64,000 nt of DNA from NCBI RefSeq assembly GCF_900497805.2, contig NW_020954702.1, forward strand, positions 355,791-419,790, in the 5' to 3' direction. Both the position numbers and the translations under genes were made by a program. The notes under the pieces are model-generated. The model was not told where the DNA came from. It was given only the letters and a program-made list of their open reading frames with translations, and ran no database searches. Shown here one piece after another: positions 60,765 through 64,000 of this stretch. Position 1 is the stretch's first letter. Each line of letters begins with the position of its first letter. This stretch comes from Vombatus ursinus (Eukaryota; Chordata; Mammalia; Diprotodontia; Vombatidae).

Positions 60765-61106
60765 ATGAGCCCTGTGCCAGGTGGTGGAAATACAAATACA
60801 AGAGTGAAACAGCCCCAATTTACAAGAACTTTACCTTCTACTGGACAGATACAGTGTGTTCATAGAGAAGTAAATATAGGATATATGCAAACTAAATGCA
60901 CAGTGATCTGGCTAGGAGGGGCAGTAATAACTGGAGAAATGAGAGATGGTCTAAAAGTTGGTAGAAGGCAGAGACCATGGGTTGTTTGTTTGTTTGTTCT
61001 TCTGTCAGTGTAATGAATATGCTGTAGTAAGCAGATACTTGTTGAATAATGAATCTAATATTTCTTTTATGTGCATATTCCTCTGATCCATTAAATAATA
61101 ATATTC

Positions 61107-61425
61107 TCGTCAGACACAGTTGGCGTGTATACCTGTAATCCCAGCTACCAGAGGGGTAAGGCTGTTGGATCGTTTTGCATTTCAGTAAAGCTAAAATTAA
61201 TTGGGTGCTTTGCTAAGTCTATCATTAATATAATGTGTCCCCTGGAGCAGAGGGCCACCAAGCTGCCTGAGGAGGAGTGGCCTAGGTTGGAAACAGAGAA
61301 GGTCAAAGCTTCTGCGTCAGTTAGCAGTAAGTGGTCCATGAGTGGCTGCTATATTTCCTGCCCAGATAGGTAAGATAAGGAGACTCAGTGTCAAAAATAA
61401 TAATAACAATAGTTACGATAACAAC
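61107..61425 (+). pseudogene. 7SL RNA (SRP RNA) processed pseudogene
   Basis: 61109-61392 matches the whole of mammalian 7SL RNA in order: TACCTGTAATCCCAGCTACC, GGATCG, GGTGCTTTGCTAAGT, ACCACC-like GGGCCACCAAGCTGCCTGAG, GGTTGGAAACAGAGAAGGTC, CAGTTAGCAGTAAG, and the 3' end AGACTCAGTGTC against GAGACCCCGTCTC. 284 bp against about 300 for the functional RNA, with many substitutions and an A-rich tail. AATAATATTC flanks it perfectly (61097-61106 and 61426-61435), the mark of LINE-driven retroposition. Internal Pol III boxes are mutated, so expression is unlikely. Confidence 0.93.
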
Positions 61426-61509
61426 AATAATATTCCAAATAATAATTTAACTGTATCCTCATAATTCCAGAGCACAAAAAATGTATCTTGATAATATATT
61501 CAAGAAAAA

Positions 61510-61625
61510 AATAAGCTCTCTGAAGGTAGGGACAGTTTTGTTTTGTTTTGTTTTTTGCCTGTCTAACCTGAAAGCCTAACTGTGCTCGGCTCATAGAAGG
61601 AACTTAATGAACATTAAATTGAATT
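61510..61625 (+). repeat. L2 LINE 3' tip
   Basis: CTCTCTGAAGGTAGGGACAG, GGCTCATAGAAGGAACTTAA and TGAACATTAAATTGAATTGA. Confidence 0.65.
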
Positions 61626-62149
61626 GAATATTAAATGTCTAGTCCCTCTGATTCAACTTCTTAAGCTAATGTGTTCTTATGAATGCTATAATGCTCTTTC
61701 CTTTGTGCCACCCTTCATACCATTATATTAAGATTTACATCATTGTCACAATACTAATTACAAACCTGATTTTTTTTTTCTTTTCCAAGTACCTACTCCC
61801 TTTCCTCATGCCAATAATTAATTTAAAAATATTTTGGGAGGCACAGTAGAATTAACCAGAAGCAACTTAATGCACATGCATATACACATACATATACTAT
61901 GAGAAGAAAAATCGTTGCATAAGATTATGATCAAAATAATATGGAACTATTCTTAGTAAAATGAATTGAGCTACATCTCCTAATACTTCAAATATAGTCT
62001 TTTGTTTTTTTCCTCTCCCTGGAAACAGAAAGAAAAACCTTAAAAGAAACTGATGGAAATGGATAGTATAGAAGTCAGTACCTTTAAAAAAAACTGATTA
62101 ATATAATTTCAAGAACCAAAGTGCAAGTTTACTGAAATATTAGCAGTAG

Positions 62150-62270
62150 CTTATATTTTATAGCACTTTATATCTATAAAGTCAATAAACATTTATTAAA
62201 TGCCAGTTATGTGCCAGGCACTGTGCTAAGCTAAAGAACTGCATACATTTTCAAATTTGACCCTTAACAC
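62150..62270 (-). repeat. L3 LINE 3' tip
   Basis: GTCAATAAACATTTATTAAA and TGTGCCAGGCACTGTGCTAA, the reverse of the L3 end. Confidence 0.75.
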
Positions 62271-62329
62271 TCATATTAGGTAGCTTATAGAATTTAGAGC
62301 TTTAGCTTATAGATTTAGAGCTGGAAGAA

Positions 62330-62570
62330 ACATTAAAAGATATTAAATCTGACCCCCTCACTTTAAAGATGAGAAATTTGCTGCCTATAAAGGTTAAGGT
62401 GACTTGCTTGGTGTCACACAGATATTGTAGTAAGTGTGATTCAGGATTCAAACCTAACTCCTCTGACTCCAAATGCTGCTCTCTTCCCAGTGCACTACTC
62501 CGTTTTATTATTCACCTATCACAGATGAGGAAACTGAGACTCAAAAAGTAAGAAACTTACGTAGATTCAT
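62330..62570 (-). repeat. MIR-type SINE
   Basis: GACTTGCTTGGTGTCACACA, CAAACCTAACTCCTCTGACT and a second MIR-like motif ACAGATGAGGAAACTGAGAC. Possibly two overlapping copies. Confidence 0.65.
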
Positions 62571-64000
62571 ATACTTAGTTTATGGCGGACCTGTTACTAG
62601 AATTCCAACTTCCATCTTCTAACACCAAATTGAACGTATTTTCCATGACAATACATGACTTCCTATATATTGACTCATCGTGCTATCTAGGGATCCAAAC
62701 TTGGGCCTCATGGGGAACTGTAGATACTCAATTCATTGAATTTCTATGTACAAGATACTGAAGAATTTTTTGTCCTCATGATCGTTATCAGTTAAACCAT
62801 TAAGGAAATAATTAAAAGTACCTCAAAGAAAACTGTAATTGTTCATTACTAACCATTGCTTGCAAAGATATTAAGTAAAGGGGAAGAAAATGAAATTTTT
62901 GCCTCACATAAGTCCTATTTAATAAAATTTCCCAGAAATTAGTAAGGCAAAAGCATTTTCAGTCATTTCTGTTAGAACTAAAATGTCCTCCATGCTTGCT
63001 TAGACTTTGAAAACACAAAACCTTTTCAAAGTTCTCCTGAAGGCACATTTTAGTCATACACTGATGCCCTTGAACACAAATAATGACAAACAATAAGCTA
63101 ATTCTTTTTTTAAAAAGTAGTTTTTATTACTTTTAAATGAGTCTGCTTGATGCATGATTTTGGTATCCCTGATTAATAGTCACTGAAAGCTCAGGCTCTG
63201 GAGTTGTAATGTTTCTGGAAGCTTCCTTCCAGCAAAGCTCAGCTATTAATTCAATGGCACATGTCAGCTCAGCAAAGCAAGGTCACTCTTCTGCTTCAAG
63301 GGGAACCTTTTTAGAAATAATAAAACTGACAGAAAGTCCCTTTTTGCATGCTTTATGTCACCAGAGGTTGAGTACTGCAGTTAATATCATAGAGCTTATA
63401 AACATTCCCATCTCTGGCAGCACCCAGTGCTACTAGACTTAGGGATTTAACCTTTTTTTTTCTTCCCAGTAAGATTAGACATGTTTATGGGGGAAATATA
63501 CAATTTGTAATCCTAAACAAGGAAAGAATGAGTAAGAATAATAAAAATAAATCTTTTGTTAGGTTATTTGGAGGAGAAATTTAGGACCTACAACTTTTTT
63601 ATATTATGAGTAGTGCAAGTTTTCTTTGCACCCATTATTTTATTTGGATTTAAATCCATGGATATATCAATTTACTGGGACTTGAGCAGAACATTAGAAT
63701 CTTCTTGCTTCAATGGAACTGTTGATTCCTCACAATCAGATGATAATAGATTGTACTACATTACTTTTAGAAATAATTGGCAAAATATAAAAATGAAAAA
63801 TGTTTTATTGGTAAATTATTTTAATATTTGCTATGTAAATGAAGTTTTTACTACACTGGCATAGTAAAACTCATCTGAGCTTTTTTTTACTGTTTTATTC
63901 TTGTCAATGTCTTCACATAAACCCTCAAAAGAAGATTAAAATAAACACACTGCTTTCTTCTAGGTCATTTAATTTTCTAGATACCAAGGTAACACTTGGT
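62571..64000. other. Nothing recognised
   Basis: AT-rich, short frames only. Checked for the missing SAMSN1 first exon; no MLKRKPS-like start followed by a donor was seen on the minus strand. Confidence 0.5.

Overview
The window is 64 kb of AT-rich mammalian DNA, almost certainly marsupial. The marsupial call rests on its repeats: marsupial-type L1 LINEs, tRNA-derived CORE-SINEs whose 3' tail matches an RTE/BovB LINE tail, abundant CR1/L3 and MIR copies, palindromic mariner- and hAT-type MITEs, and no Alu or B1 elements. The species cannot be named from sequence alone.

The only host protein-coding gene I can support is SAMSN1 (HACS1/SLy2), a cytoplasmic/nuclear SH3-SAM adaptor of haematopoietic cells, on the minus strand. 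Seven coding exons, matching human exons 2 to 8, lie between 47903 and 23605. All have GT-AG borders and compatible phases and give one uninterrupted frame of 355 residues. The first coding exon (about 19 residues in human) was not found and probably lies beyond 64000. A plausible 3' UTR with an AATAAA signal reaches about 22.9 kb.

Layout. 0-22.9 kb is intergenic DNA downstream of SAMSN1: an L3 end, a duplicated mariner-MITE block, an L1 3' fragment, an L1 5' fragment, a possible LTR, a 2.9-kb L1, an unusual long inverted repeat, and an L1 nested inside an older L1. 22.9-47.9 kb is the SAMSN1 gene; its introns hold SINEs, L3 copies, a TIR element, a solitary-LTR fossil and MITEs. 47.9-64 kb is probably SAMSN1 intron 1 or the upstream flank: an AT minisatellite, a cluster of degraded L3 copies, a SINE, an L1 end and a 7SL RNA pseudogene.

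The other open frames are short, AT-rich and either unrecognised or derived from LINEs. I see no CRISPR array, operon or undescribed gene system. The most interesting items are structural: an 82-bp near-perfect inverted repeat, several unclassified hairpin or TIR elements, target-site duplications that date insertions, and the 7SL pseudogene. Repeat family names come from recall of consensus sequences, not from a database search.
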